Of a DNA stretch of 64,000 bases, positions 1-10,795 are shown one piece after another (the first letter of the stretch is position 1; each line of letters begins with the position of its first letter). The notes beneath the pieces were generated by a model. The model made no database searches. It was not told where the DNA came from and was given only the letters and a program-made list of their open reading frames with translations. This stretch comes from Sympetrum striolatum (taxonomy: Eukaryota; Arthropoda; Insecta; Odonata; Libellulidae). The stretch lies in contig OX388348.1 of assembly GCA_947579665.1 (NCBI GenBank), forward strand, positions 8,184,001 through 8,248,000. The letters are read 5' to 3'. Both the position numbers and the translations under genes were made by a program.

Positions 1-1432
1 TGGAATGATCCTGGTCTGACAAGTACTCCGCTGGTTTTTCTCACCGATAGGGAAAGTGAATCTTCGAGGCAACAAGTGAAAGTAACGACCAAGGTCACGA
101 GACAGCTGATTATCTAAAAGTTGGTAAACAAGGATAAGGCGTGAGTTGATTTTTATATTGATGTTTTTGAAAATTCGAATAGAAAACTTTTATTGATAAT
201 CTCCCATTCCAATGCTTAACCCTGAGTTAGTCCCGTAAAAAAATCTTAATTAGTGTTTTGGGGAGAAAATGACCACATAAATCTCTGAATTTTTAAGACC
301 TCTTTCAATGGTTAATCATTGGATTAAATTTATCGTAGTTCATGAATGGTTATTAAAAAAAATAAATTTATCGATATGTTTCCTATTAATAATTGAACTG
401 AAGAACTGAAATTCGGTGAAACTGAAGGTCACGCGACAGCTGTTTGTTTTGAGATTACAAGGCACTTTCATTTTCCCCATGCTAGAAGGCATTTTGCCTC
501 ACCTTGACCTTCTTTATCAGAGCTACTCTTGTTTTCAAAACATTTATATTTATTGAATCACCGACTCAAATTTCTAACTTTCATTTTCCGACTTTTAGAA
601 TAAATATTCGAATTAATTCAGTCGTTGATCATGTTTGAACGGATGATAAGGAAATAAGAATGAGTAATTTTTAAAATGAGTCACCTTTCGCTTTGAATTA
701 CCACTTAAGCTTCAGCTTTACTTTCCCTACCTTTTTAACACTCATTAACACTTACGAGATATCACTATTGGTTATCCTACCTATTTCGTGATTCAAATTC
801 ATTGGCGAGTCTAGTGTTACATACGAATACTTTACTATTAATGTACAGGAAATAGTTAACAGGAGTTTTTACCGTCATTTTTGCTACGCTGACTTTCAGT
901 GAAAATTGAAACACCGCTCGTGTGACAAGATCCAGGAGCTTGAATTTTTATCTTTTCTCAAAGGGTTTTCAGTTCTTCTCAAGTGTTAGAAATAAGACCT
1001 TAAGTTCAATATCTCTCTCATTAGAATTATGTGTATTTCTTTCCAAATAACTTTATAATTTAATAATGAGATGTGCTAATTGAGGAATTTTAATTCAATT
1101 TGGAAGAAAACCGTATTAAGAAAGAAATCAAATAATGGTAATCCTCTTTCGTAAATGATTGTCTTTTCATCAGATTTGAATTGTGCCAATTATGAATTCT
1201 CATTTTAAAGAATGAATTTCTGAATTGATTCTCTCTGATTGATATTTTGGGTAAAGTTTGACAGATTTAAAAAATAATAATAAAGGAGATATGTTTCCAA
1301 AGTAACGTATTTCCTCATTCAACAAATTAATAATTTTATCGCGTATATGCTCCTGGCTGTGAAATAATTTGCTCAATTCTTATTAATAAACGATGGAAAC
1401 GAAGTTTGACTTAGTAAAGGAAAGCGTGCGAC
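1..1432. other. AT-rich non-coding DNA
   Basis: No open frame of useful length, tRNA-like structure or recognisable repeat is seen on either strand. The base composition is AT-rich with many A and T runs, as expected of intergenic or intronic insect DNA. Confidence 0.6.
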
Positions 1433-1436
1433 TTAA

Positions 1437-1985
1437 CCCTTAAGATGCGGGTGTATTTTTCTTTCGCGACAGTCGTGTGCGGGAGGCAAGTTAGAGAAAC
1501 GGTCCCTTCTCCTGGTGGGTCAGACTAGTTGCAGCAGGCAGAAAACCCCCATAATCCGGGTAGACCTTTTTCCGATGCCCGCGGTCAGCGGTTATAGTTC
1601 AAGACTTTTGGTTGTTCCTCTAACGTGGAAGCAATTGCCAATGATTTAATTGTCTTATTTTTTTCCCTTGCTTTTTGCTGATTAATTTGATACCAAACAG
1701 TTAGTAGATACATTGATTTTTAACGAGTGAGGAAATATGAAATTACGAGTGCACTACAAATCTTGGAATTACGCAGAGGCCGGAAAACCCTGGGGAAGGG
1801 TTTTCCACATTTAGGACAATGCAAACGATTTTGTGAGGGTGCGTCTCATTCACAGGCACCACCATACAATTGAGGAAGGCCAAGCATGGGCAAGGAAGAG
1901 CAGGTCAAACGTTTTAAAACGTTTTTCCCGCAGTTCTCGCATTCTGACAGGAAAACGTTTCTAAACGTTTCCCGCAGTTTAAGGG
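1437..1985. mobile_element. piggyBac-type MITE with TTAA target duplication
   Basis: The ends are 15-bp imperfect inverted repeats: CCCTTAAGATGCGGG at 1437-1451 and CCCGCAGTTTAAGGG at 1971-1985, matching at 13 of 15 positions. TTAA lies directly outside both ends (1433-1436 and 1986-1989). TTAA duplication with CCC-starting ends is the signature of the piggyBac superfamily. At 549 bp with no open frame, the element is non-autonomous and would need a transposase from elsewhere. Its interior is GC-richer than its flanks. The right end is duplicated internally: an AAACGTTT-rich stretch followed by CCCGCAG occurs at about 1908-1935 and again at 1952-1977. Confidence 0.8.
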
Positions 1986-1989
1986 TTAA

Positions 1990-4424
1990 TCAAAGAGTTG
2001 AAGAGTAAGTAAACATAGTGACTTGTTCAGGATTAAAACCAAGGTTTTCCATTTTCCTGGTCGTGGCTCGAAGGTATATTGGATAGATTTCTAGTAGTTA
2101 GAATACCACTATTTAGTGAAACATAGTTTAATGATTATTTTCTTTCGATGCATTATCAATTTTCATTTTCAATTTTTTTCTTGAGGTTTGAGGAGAGCTC
2201 TAATCTATTCATATCGATATTGCCCAGGAGGACAACTCAATCAAAAGCTACTGGCGCAGAGAAAAACCATCACTGAAGATGCTCATGGAGACGCCGGAAT
2301 TCCAACTTACTGAGAAAGAATGAGAATTAATGAGAGAGAATTGAGGTAATGAGAATTTTTAATTAATCTGAAACACAGTATTACCTTATGGATTTGAAAA
2401 ATGTTTTGTGTTTCTTTCATTGAATCCTGTTACATTATTTAAACATTGGTAAATTACGTCCGTGCTATTGAATTATAATAGAAATGATTTACCCTAACTT
2501 GGCGGTACGCCATGGAAAACAAATAAAATAATTACACTCTTTGCACTACCTTCTATTAAAAAAAATACGATCTGATGGTCGATTTATGTGCTCTGATATT
2601 AACCCTTAATTATTTGCGTGTGGTCAATATAAAGTGTATTTCCTTCGGTAACGAAATCAATGAAGGTACTTCAACAAAATTGTCGTTATGTAAAGATATT
2701 TACTATTGTATATTCTGCAAATTTATTTAAATTCAAGAAATAAAAGTAAAAGTAAGCAATTTTATCAGTGTTACCAATTTTACGGAAATAAATTTTAATA
2801 ATGATCTAAACCAAATTACAATAATTTATAAGTACCTTTACAAAAACTAATTAATTGCTAACAATCAAAACAATACTGATCGCATCGCCAACTGAAAAAC
2901 ATTTCCAAAACAATTTTTCGTGGAAATTTTAAAGATTTTACCAAACATTTTTTGAATGCAACTGAAATGATTAAAATGCTCTTAGGGTTAAAAAGCTTTA
3001 TAAAAGCTCACTGAGTAAGTTTATACTAATGTAATTCTATTATAGTAACAAAGAATTACGCAAAAATCGGTTGAATAATTACTTTTCAAAAGTTGGTACT
3101 CCAGTTTTGTGCAGTTTATAGGCTGGATAAAGGTTAGGAAATGTTAAATAATTACAGATTAGTTAAAATAATATTAATACGCCAAAAATTTAGCATCATA
3201 AAAAATACTTTCATTAAATAAACCTAATATAGGTAACACTAATAAGGATAAAAGTCCCAATTTTAAATATAACTTATCGTTTTTTCATAGTTTGAAAACC
3301 ACTTAACTGAAAGTTTCAAAAAAAGTCGGAAGTTTATTTTCGTGCAATATTTTCACTAAATTAACGAACTATTTACTAAATGAATCCTCTACTACATATT
3401 TCATTACTTTTTAACTCTTAAAATCATAAATTTTAAAGTTACTGCAATTTTGATATGTGTTTAAACAGTTTATTTAATGTATATTTGATACTAGAATATA
3501 TTACTTAAAAATAATTGAATTATTTTTTTAAAGAGTCATTCATGCACAATAATAAATTGAATCAATTGATTACTATGAAAGAGGTCTTGAAAATTCAAAG
3601 AATGTTTGGGTCATTTTTACTCCACGCGAATAATTACTTAATGTTTTTGTCGCCACTAACTATGGGTCAACTCTTGGCTATCTACTTAACCTGTTGTAAC
3701 GATATTTTCCCTTTAATGAAAAGACGACGCAAGTATATAAAAAATCGCGATGTTACAGCCGTAAATTTAAGTATTTCGACTGCTAAAAGATTCAAAATAG
3801 AGGTAACCAATTAGAATGTTGACTCATTTATAAACTGTCGGAAGGATTCGTCCTACAAAAATTATTGTTTTAAATAGCGAGTTCGACCGTCAGGAGTGAC
3901 GGAGATAAAATTAAATCTATTTACCAAAAACATAAATGATCCCGACATGTTAGAATGTATTTTCCACGGAATTAAAAGATACTTCTTAGCTGTTATATTA
4001 CAATATTTCTTTATTTGATTGCTAGAACAATATTTCCGTGCATCGTTAAGCCAAATTAAAACATTAATTATAGAAGATGGAAATGAATAGCTGAATTTTC
4101 AATCTACTTCTGTGTACATAATGATACAGTCTAGGTATTAATATTATTGTTTTCCTTGGAACTATGCTAATATTTACTTTTCTATTCATTCAAAATAATT
4201 CGATAGGAAATTAAAGATTCATTTCCGTAATTTTCCTTCCATAGGACTTCTTGGTGCCCTTCAAAAAGGAGGAATAAGACTTCACGGCCCAAGCGAAAGA
4301 AGAGGGAAGAAGTTGCACAGCGCATCCAGGGGCGAGAAGGAGTTGAGGTCCTTCCTAAAACCTCTAAAGCATCGCTCTACCCCGGAAGACGAATCAGAAG
4401 TGAAATACGTTTTTTTTCTTCCGC
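1990..4424. other. AT-rich non-coding DNA
   Basis: Apart from the possible MITE at 2603-2987, nothing is recognised. A 99-codon open frame at 3515-3814 on the plus strand has no recognisable motif, lies in very AT-rich sequence and shows no codon preference, so it is not called a gene. Confidence 0.5.
2603..2987. mobile_element. possible second TTAA-flanked MITE
   Basis: A CCCTTAATTATTT end follows TTAA at 2599-2602, and a CTCTTAGGG end precedes TTAA at 2988-2991. The inverted ends therefore both begin CCCT(T)AA and both abut TTAA, as in the clearer element at 1437-1985. The inverted match is short and needs a gap, and TTAA is frequent in AT-rich DNA, so this could be chance. No coding capacity is seen in the 385 bp. 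Confidence 0.35.
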
Positions 4425-4930
4425 GCCAAAATATATTTTCAATTATGAATATTAAAATATTTTTAAGGACTGAATTTGTATAGTGTTCTATGACCAGATT
4501 TGTGTATAATATGGATTTTAAAAACTCTGCGCCCTTAGCCAAACTATTGCAGAATGTATTGATATGTTACGATGTGTCAGGTGGGATATGAATAATTTAT
4601 AGATTCTGTACCTTTACGTTGAATTACCCATATTTGTCCTGATGTCTGATTTGGAAGATAAAAAGGAAGTGAAAACAATATTTTTCTCCCTAGCCAAACT
4701 ATATTTTCAATTATGTATAGTATACAAGTTTGTAAGGCCGGAATTTGTATAGTGTTCCATGACTTTAAATGTATATAATACATAAAAAATTGCGCCCTTA
4801 CCAAATCAACTATTGCTGAATGTATAGATATGTTACGATGTGTGAGGTGGGGATATGTATAATTTATGAACTTTGTACCTTTACATTCAATTACCCCTAT
4901 TTTACCTATTGTCTAATTCAGAAGAAAGAA
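4425..4930. repeat. tandem duplication, period about 268 bp
   Basis: Two diverged direct copies lie side by side: about 4425-4692 and 4693-4930. Shared landmarks include ATATTTTCAATTATG, GAATTTGTATAGTGTTC, TTGCGCCCTTA or CTGCGCCCTTA, GATATGTTACGATGTGT and a TTTGTACCTTTAC-like stretch. The copies differ at many positions and by small indels, so the duplication is old. No coding frame runs through it. Confidence 0.75.
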
Positions 4931-5190
4931 TAAAGAATGAATGATGGGAGATGGTTATGGTAGAGGAAGGGAAGGAAGCAATTGTTATGGAGAGGGGCGG
5001 AATTGATTGCGTAGTGGGCGTTATAGAGAAATGGATTTTATTGGGAAGGGCAGAGGATTCGAAGTCGATGGTCCATAAATTTGGGAGTGGGAGTAAGGGT
5101 CTAGGTGAAGCAGTGGCAAGGAAATGTGGGAATGATCGGGATAGCGAGAGGGATTGGGTGGTTGGCTTTCGAGGGTGGATAAGGTAGAGG
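4931..5190. other. purine-rich transition into satellite
   Basis: The sequence becomes G-rich and purine-rich (GAGGAAGGGAAGG, GAGAGGGGCGG) before the regular satellite starts, but it does not follow the 12-bp period. It may be the decayed left edge of the array or its seed sequence. A 78-codon open frame here (4951-5187) follows from low T-stop density in G-rich DNA and is not called. Confidence 0.4.
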
Positions 5191-8100
5191 GTTGGAGGGA
5201 AGCGGGTGGGATAGAGGGTGGGGTTTTGGGTGGGGTAGAGGGTGGGTTAGAGGGTGGGGTAGAGGATGGGTTAGAGGGTGGGTTAGAGGGTGGGGTAGAG
5301 GATGGGGTAGAGGATGGGTTAGAGGGTGGCTAAGAGGGTGGGTTAGATGGTGGGTAAGGGGGTGGGTTAGAGGGTGGGGTAGACGGTGGGTTAGAGGGTG
5401 GGTTAGATGGTGGGGTAGAGGATGGGTTAGAGGGTGGCTAAGAGGGTGGGGTAGCGGGTGGGGTAGAGGGTGGGTTAGGGGGTGGGTTAGAGGGTGGGGT
5501 AGAGGATGGGTTAGAGGATGGGTTAGAGGGTGGGTTAGAGGGTGGGGTAGAGGATGGGTTAGAGGGTGGCTAAGAGGGTGGGGTAGCGGTTGGGGTAGAG
5601 GGTGGGTTAGAGGATGGGTTAGAGGGTGGGTTAGAGGATGGGTTAGAGGGTGGCTAAGAGGGTGGGGTAGCGGTTGGGGTAGAGGGTGGGTTATAGGGTG
5701 GGTTAGAGGGTGGGTTAGAGGGTGGGTTAAGGGGTGGGTTAGGGGGTGGGTTAGGGGGTGGGTTAGAGGGTGGGTTAGGGGGTGGGATAGAGGGTGGGGT
5801 TTTGGGTGGGGTAGAGGGTGGGTTAGAGGGTGGGTTAGAGGGTGGGGTAGAGGATGGGTTAGAGGGTGGGTTAGAGGGTGGGTTAAGGGGTGGGTTAGGG
5901 GGTGGGTTAGGGGGTGGGTTAGGGGGTGGGTTAGAGGGTGGGTTAGAGGGTGGGTTAGAGGGTGGGTTAAGGGGTGGGTTAGGGGGTGGGTTAGGGGGTG
6001 GGTTAGGGGGTGGGTTAGAGGGTGGGTTAGAGGGTGGGTTAGGGGGTGGGGTAGAGGATGGGTTAGAGGGTGGCTAAGAGGGTGGGGTAGCGGTTGGGGT
6101 AGAGGGTGGGTTAGAGGATGGGTTAGAGGGTGGGTTAGAGGATGGGTTAGAGGGTGGCTAAGAGGGTGGGGTAGCGGTTGGGGTAGAGGGTGGGTTAGAG
6201 GGTGGGTTAGAGGGTGGGTTAGAGGGTGGGTTAAGGGGTGGGTTAGGGGGTGGGTTAGGGGGTGGGTTAGAGGGTGGGTTAGAGGGTGGGTTAGGGGGTG
6301 GGATAGAGGGTGGGGTTTTGGGTGGGGTAGAGGGTGGGTTAGAGGGTGGGTTAGAGGGTGGGGTAGAGGATGGGTTAGAGGGTGGGTTAGAGGGTGGGTT
6401 AAGGGGTGGGTTAGGGGGTGGGTTAGGGGGTGGGTTAGAGGGTGGGTTAGAGGGTGGGTTAGGGGGTGGGATAGAGGGTGGGGTTTTGGGTGGGGTAGAG
6501 GGTGGGTTAGAGGGTGGGGTAGAGGATGGGTTAGAGGGTGGGTTAGAGGGTGGGTTAGAGGGTGGGTTAGAGGGTGGGTTAGAGGGTGGGGTAGAGGGTG
6601 GGTTAGAGGGTGGGGTAGAGGGTGGGTTAGAGGGTGGGTTAGAGGGTGGGTTAGAGGGTGGGTTAAGGGGTGGGTTAGGGGGTGGGTTTAGGGGGTGGGT
6701 TAGGGGGTGGGTTAGAGGGTGGGTTAGAGGGTGGGTTAGGGGGTGGGATAGAGGGTGGGGTTTTGGGTGGGGTAGAGGGTGGGTTAGAGGGTGGGGTAGA
6801 GGATGGGTTAGAGGGTGGGTTAGAGGGTGGGGTAGAGGATGGGTAAGAGGGTGGGTTAGAGGGTGGGGTAGAGGATGGGGTAGAGGATGGGTTAGAGGGT
6901 GGCTAAGAGGGTGGGTTAGATGGTGGGTAAGGGGGTGGGTTAGAGGGTGGGGTAGACGGTGGGTTAGAGGGTGGGTTAGATGGTGGGGTAGAGGATGGGT
7001 TAGAGGGTGGCTAAGAGGGTGGGGTAGCGGGTGGGGTAGAGGGTGGGTTAGGGGGTGGGTTAGAGGGTGGGGTAGAGGATGGGTTAGAGGATGGGTTAGA
7101 GGGTGGGTTAGAGGGTGGGGTAGAGGATGGGTTAGAGGGTGGCTAAGAGGGTGGGGTAGCGGTTGGGGTAGAGGGTGGGTTAGAGGATGGGTTAGAGGGT
7201 GGGTTAGAGGATGGGTTAGAGGGTGGCTAAGAGGGTGGGGTAGCGGTTGGGGTAGAGGGTGGGTTAGAGGGTGGGTTAGAGGGTGGGTTAGAGGGTGGGT
7301 TAAGGGGTGGGTTAGGGGGTGGGTTAGGGGGTGGGTTAGAGGGTGGGTTAGAGGGTGGGTTAGGGGGTGGGATAGAGGGTGGGGTTTTGGGTGGGGTAGA
7401 GGGTGGGTTAGAGGGTGGGTTAGAGGGTGGGGTAGAGGATGGGTTAGAGGGTGGGTTAGAGGGTGGGTTAAGGGGTGGGTTAGGGGGTGGGTTAGGGGAT
7501 GGGTTAGGGGGTGGGTTAGAGGGTGGGTTAGAGGGTGGGTTAGAGGGTGGGTTAAGGGGTGGGTTAGGGGGTGGGTTAGGGGGTGGGTTAGGGGGTGGGT
7601 TAGAGGGTGGGTTAGAGGGTGGGTTAGGGGGTGGGGTAGAGGATGGGTTAGAGGGTGGCTAAGAGGGTGGGGTAGCGGTTGGGGCAGAGGGTGGGTTAGA
7701 GGATGGGTTAGAGGGTGGGTTAGAGGATGGGTTAGAGGGTGGCTAAGAGGGTGGGGTAGCGGTTGGGGTAGAGGGTGGGTTAGAGGGTGGGTTAGAGGGT
7801 GGGTTAAGGGGTGGGTTAGGGGGTGGGTTAGGGGGTGGGTTAGAGGGTGGGTTAGAGGGTGGGTTAGGGGGTGGGATAGAGGGTGGGGTAGAGGGTGGGG
7901 TAGAGGGTGGGTTAGAGGGTGGGTTAGAGGGTGGGGTAGAGGATGGGTTAGAGGGTGGGTTAGAGGGTGGGTTAAGGGGTGGGTTAGGGGGTGGGTTAGG
8001 GGGTGGGTTAGGGGGTGGGTTAGAGGGTGGGTTAGAGGGTGGGTTAGGGGGTGGGATAGAGGGTGGGGTTTTGGGTGGGGTAGAGGGTGGGTTAGAGGGT

Positions 8101-8600
8101 GGGGTAGAGGATGGGTTAGAGGGTGGGTTAGAGGGTGGGTTAGAGGGTGGGTTAGAGGGTGGGTTAGAGGGTGGGTTAGAGGGTGGGTTAGAGGGTGGGT
8201 TAAGGGGTGGGTTAGGGGGTGGGTTAGGGGGTGGGTTAGGGGGTGGGGTAGAGGATGGGTTAGAGGGTGGGGTAGAGGATGGGGTAGAGGATGGGTTAGA
8301 TGGTGGGGTAGAGGATGGGTTAGAGGGTGGGGTAGAGGATGGGGTAGAGGATGGGTTAGAGGGTGGCTAAGAGGGTGGGTTAGATGGTGGGTAAGGGGGT
8401 GGGTTAGAGGGTGGGTTAGAGGGTGGGTTAAGGGGTGGGTTAGGGGGTGGGTTAGAGGGTGGGGTAGACGGTGGGTTAGAGGGCGGGTTAGATGGTGGGG
8501 TAGAGGATGGGTTAGAGGGTGGCTAAGAGGGTGGGGTAGCGGGTGGGGTAGAGGGTGGGTTAGGGGGTGGGTTAGAGGGTGGGGTAGAGGGTGGGTTAGA
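5191..8600 (+). repeat. G-rich 12-bp satellite with higher-order structure
   Basis: About 280 monomers of consensus GGTGGGTTAGAG, with variants such as GGTGGGTTAGGG, GGTGGGGTAGAG, GATGGGTTAGAG, GGTGGCTAAGAG and GGTGGGGTTTTG. The plus strand is dominated by G and T with almost no C. The rare landmark GGGATA occurs at 5208, 5784, 6300, 6468, 6745, 7369, 7873 and 8053. All spacings are exact multiples of 12 except 6468-6745 (277), which contains one inserted T near 6688. The landmark series 576/516/168 repeats as 624/504/180, so the second half is a copy of the first shifted by about 1.5 kb. Runs of GGG every few bases give very high G-quadruplex potential on the plus strand. Long open frames (Arg-Gly-Trp-Val repeats) arise only because 12 is divisible by 3. 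Confidence 0.95.
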
Positions 8601-8735
8601 TGAATAGAGGAATTGATGAAGGTCTGACATGGCTGGGAATTGAACCCAGGATCTTCCTCTATCAGGCAAATTTAAATTTAATGTAGCCATCAGGAATAGT
8701 GTAGTAGATAAAAAATTCTTATTTCTGGAGAAAGT
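8601..8735 (-). mobile_element. tRNA-derived SINE-like fragment
   Basis: On the minus strand, GGTTCAATTCC (positions 8636-8646) fits the RNA polymerase III B-box consensus GGTTCRANNCC, and CCTGGGTTCAATTCCCAGCC around it forms a T-arm-like inverted repeat. No complete tRNA cloverleaf surrounds it, so it is a SINE or tRNA relic, not a tRNA gene. The fragment ends at GGAGAAAGT (8727-8735), a motif shared with the ends of the dispersed element that follows. Confidence 0.45.
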
Positions 8736-8760
8736 CATGTGCTGGCTACATCAGATTGTT

Positions 8761-8907
8761 ACTTTCTTCATATACGAAGTATAGAAAAAGTATTGTTTCA
8801 TGAAAAAATTCTACTTCGAGATTTCAACGGAAATACATGTTTTGGGGTCCCTAGAACACGTTTTGACCATTTTCGGAATGTTGTCTATGTGTGTGTGTGA
8901 GTGTGTG

Positions 8908-8910
<3 letters not shown>
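8761..8910 (-). mobile_element. left part of hairpin-ended dispersed element, split by the LINE
   Basis: Begins ACTTTCTTCATATACGAAG, which is the reverse complement of the right end of the copy at 21847-22529. The match continues through the conserved core (TTTTGGGGTCCCTAGAACACG, then a GT microsatellite at 8890-8910). The LINE starts immediately after the GT run. The other end of the same element reappears at 14577-14722. About 300 bp found between these parts in the 21847-22529 copy are missing here. Confidence 0.75.
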
Positions 8911-8938
<28 letters not shown>

Positions 8939-9271
8939 TTATCCCAGGTAGGGAGTGTACACAATGCTCCAAAACGGCCGTCTGGCGTGAATGGGGCGGT
9001 GCGGGCCCCTTGCCCACACCCCCTCCCAGTGCGGCCGTCCTACCTTCCAAAATGATCCCGAGAACCCCCCTCGCCGAGTTCGCCAGGGCTCAGCCTGGTT
9101 TCCCTCGACCCTAACAAATTCCCAACCCCCCCAACCCTCACCCACCCTCCGCCCTAACCCACCCAACCCTGTTCCCCCGCGACCCTCCCACTACCTCGGC
9201 CCCTCTGCCCCAGCCCCACTGCCCCAGCCCACCACCCCTGCCCAACTGCCCCAGTCCCCGTTCCCCTCAGC
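8911..9271 (-). other. LINE 3' UTR and trinucleotide tail
   Basis: On the minus strand this segment is strongly G-rich (runs such as GGGTTGGGTGGGTTAGGG near 9150) and ends in about ten TAA/AAT units at 8911-8940. G-rich 3' UTRs and simple-repeat tails are known in several LINE clades. The G-rich tract resembles the monomer of the satellite at 5191-8600, but lies on the opposite strand. Confidence 0.65.
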
Positions 9272-9598
9272 CTATTCCAGAATCTGGAACCTAACCTTGT
9301 GCTGTTGTGGTTGGTGTCCGTGAGTGTCGTGCGCATGTGCGTGAGACGCCGACGATGATGATGATGAGGATGATGATGATGATGGTGATGATGGTGCCAG
9401 CAGCTTCCACGACTCTTTTAAACTGCCTATTTCGGGATCGAGTAGGTAACCCCCCTGCGCCCAGAACCGGATGTCTGCCGCTTTCGTTCCGTTCAGATTC
9501 GCTCTTCCACCTTCCAACACCAGTCGGCTCCTGAGGGCGTTGCTGAAGGCGACGAGATATTCGACGTGCACCCTCTTGCCTCGAATGTACAACGTCAA
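9272..9598 (-). pseudogene. LINE ORF2 C-terminal segment
   Basis: An open frame of 108 codons downstream of the zinc motif, containing YIRGKRVHVEYLVAFSNALR and a later Ser run encoded by a GAT/ATC trinucleotide microsatellite (plus-strand 9351-9396). The microsatellite and the His-rich stretch after it are probably expansion in a dead copy. The true ORF2 end cannot be placed exactly because of frame breaks on both sides. Confidence 0.5.
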
Positions 9599-9607
9599 CT
9601 CGTTATA

Positions 9608-9910
9608 CTAGACGCCTTTCGTGAGGTTGATGAGGAAGTTCAAGAGGGCGCAACGTCGCTTGTCGGCGGTACCTGCGGGTTTGAGGCCGGCGAAACGATC
9701 TCTGACGAGGATCACCGCTCTCTCGGTGATCCGTTTGATCGCACCGGTCGCGGCTCCCCAGACGGGCTTGGACTTTCGGCAGCCGAATAGCAGGTGCCGT
9801 TCGTCCCCGACCTCTTCTCGGCACCACGGGCAGAACCCGTCCGGCCTGATTCCGGCCCGGTGGAGGAAAACGGCGTCCGCCCAGGCACCGTGGGCGAAAC
9901 GCCAGGCCAC
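9608..9910 (-). pseudogene. LINE ORF2 zinc-knuckle region (zf-RVT-like)
   Basis: The 100-codon open stretch shows CPWC (residues 27-30), then DERHLLFGC (H39, C44): a CX2CX8HX4C pattern like the C-terminal zinc-binding region of L1/Tx1-type ORF2 proteins. It begins WRFAHGAWADAVFLHRAG, also typical of the segment before this motif. It lies in a different frame from the reverse transcriptase upstream, so at least one frameshift separates them. Confidence 0.7.
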
Positions 9911-10795
9911 GTCGGCGTGGTGTTCGAGCGTCGGTCAAGCCCTCATTTCCCGCCAGTTGATCGGTTTTCGTCTCGCTTTCCCCTGAACGGCCAGACGTCC
10001 CTGTTTCGGAGGTTCAAGAACTCCCTGTACGCCTCTCTCTTCGACAGGGGCATTCTTCGCTCCGTTTTCGAAAGGGCGCTGTCGAACAGGAACAGCGGCC
10101 CGTCGGTTGGTTCCTGGCTACTAGGTGACCGAGGTCGCCTCGGCCGAAGGAGCCTCCAGGCTCGTGCCACGGACTGGTGGTAACCATCCGAGTGCGCCAC
10201 TTCCCGGAACGGTCTACTGTTCGACAGTTAGCTGATGATGTACGGACCGGCCAACACGTCGCTCAGGAACGCGGATGACACGCGTTGCCACGTTGACGTG
10301 CCCTCTTGGAGGAGCATCCTCTGCGCTGTGATGAAGCGGAGCCCCAGTAACTTGGTCTCCACGTCGACCAGTCCCAGCCCCTCCTGGTCGACTGGCACCG
10401 TGAATGTTTCGACGGAGACCCAGTGCTTCCGCCCGTTCCAGACGAAAAAGACGAGTCTACGCTGGATCTCCTCGACGGTGGTGGGGGACGGCGTGAACGT
10501 CTGGACCAGATGCCAGATCCTGGGGCGACGAATTGGTTGATATCGAGGACCCTGCCGCGGAGGGACATGGAGGCGATCTTAGGTTCCGAAGGGTGGTAGC
10601 GGTGTTTATCTTCGCGTATATTTCCTCCTCCACGACCGTTCTCTCGGCCCTTGTGAAGTTGTCCACGTAGCGTCCCAGGAACTTGGCGCCGTCGCGACGC
10701 CACTCAAATCCGAGTGGTCGATCACCTCGGGTGGTCCAAGTTCCGACCCACAGCCCACGGCACTTCTCTTTGTTGAGGCGGGCTCCGCTCCTTCT
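9911..10795 (-). pseudogene. LINE ORF2 post-RT (thumb) region, frame-broken
   Basis: Protein-like pieces occur in more than one frame, including WVGTWTTRGDRP-like sequence just after the RT and NFTRAERTVVEEEIYAKINT near 10660-10600. This is where the thumb and linker of L1/Tx1-type ORF2 should lie, between the RT (10796-11512) and the zinc motif (9608-9910). The several frame changes and stops show decay. Long open frames on the opposite strand here are shadows of high GC content. Confidence 0.6.

Noticed and set aside
3515..3814. 99-codon open frame
   Set aside because: No motif or family resemblance, very AT-rich, isolated; consistent with chance.
5191..8600. Interstitial telomere array
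   Set aside because: TTAGG occurs within many monomers, but the period is 12 bp and no run of TTAGG or TTAGGG is present; a telomeric origin is not shown.
5192..8603. Long plus-strand open frames encoding hundreds of Arg-Gly-Trp-Val repeats
   Set aside because: They are a by-product of a 12-bp satellite (12 is a multiple of 3 and the monomer lacks stops in two frames). The frame changes at the single inserted T, and there is no start context or unique sequence.
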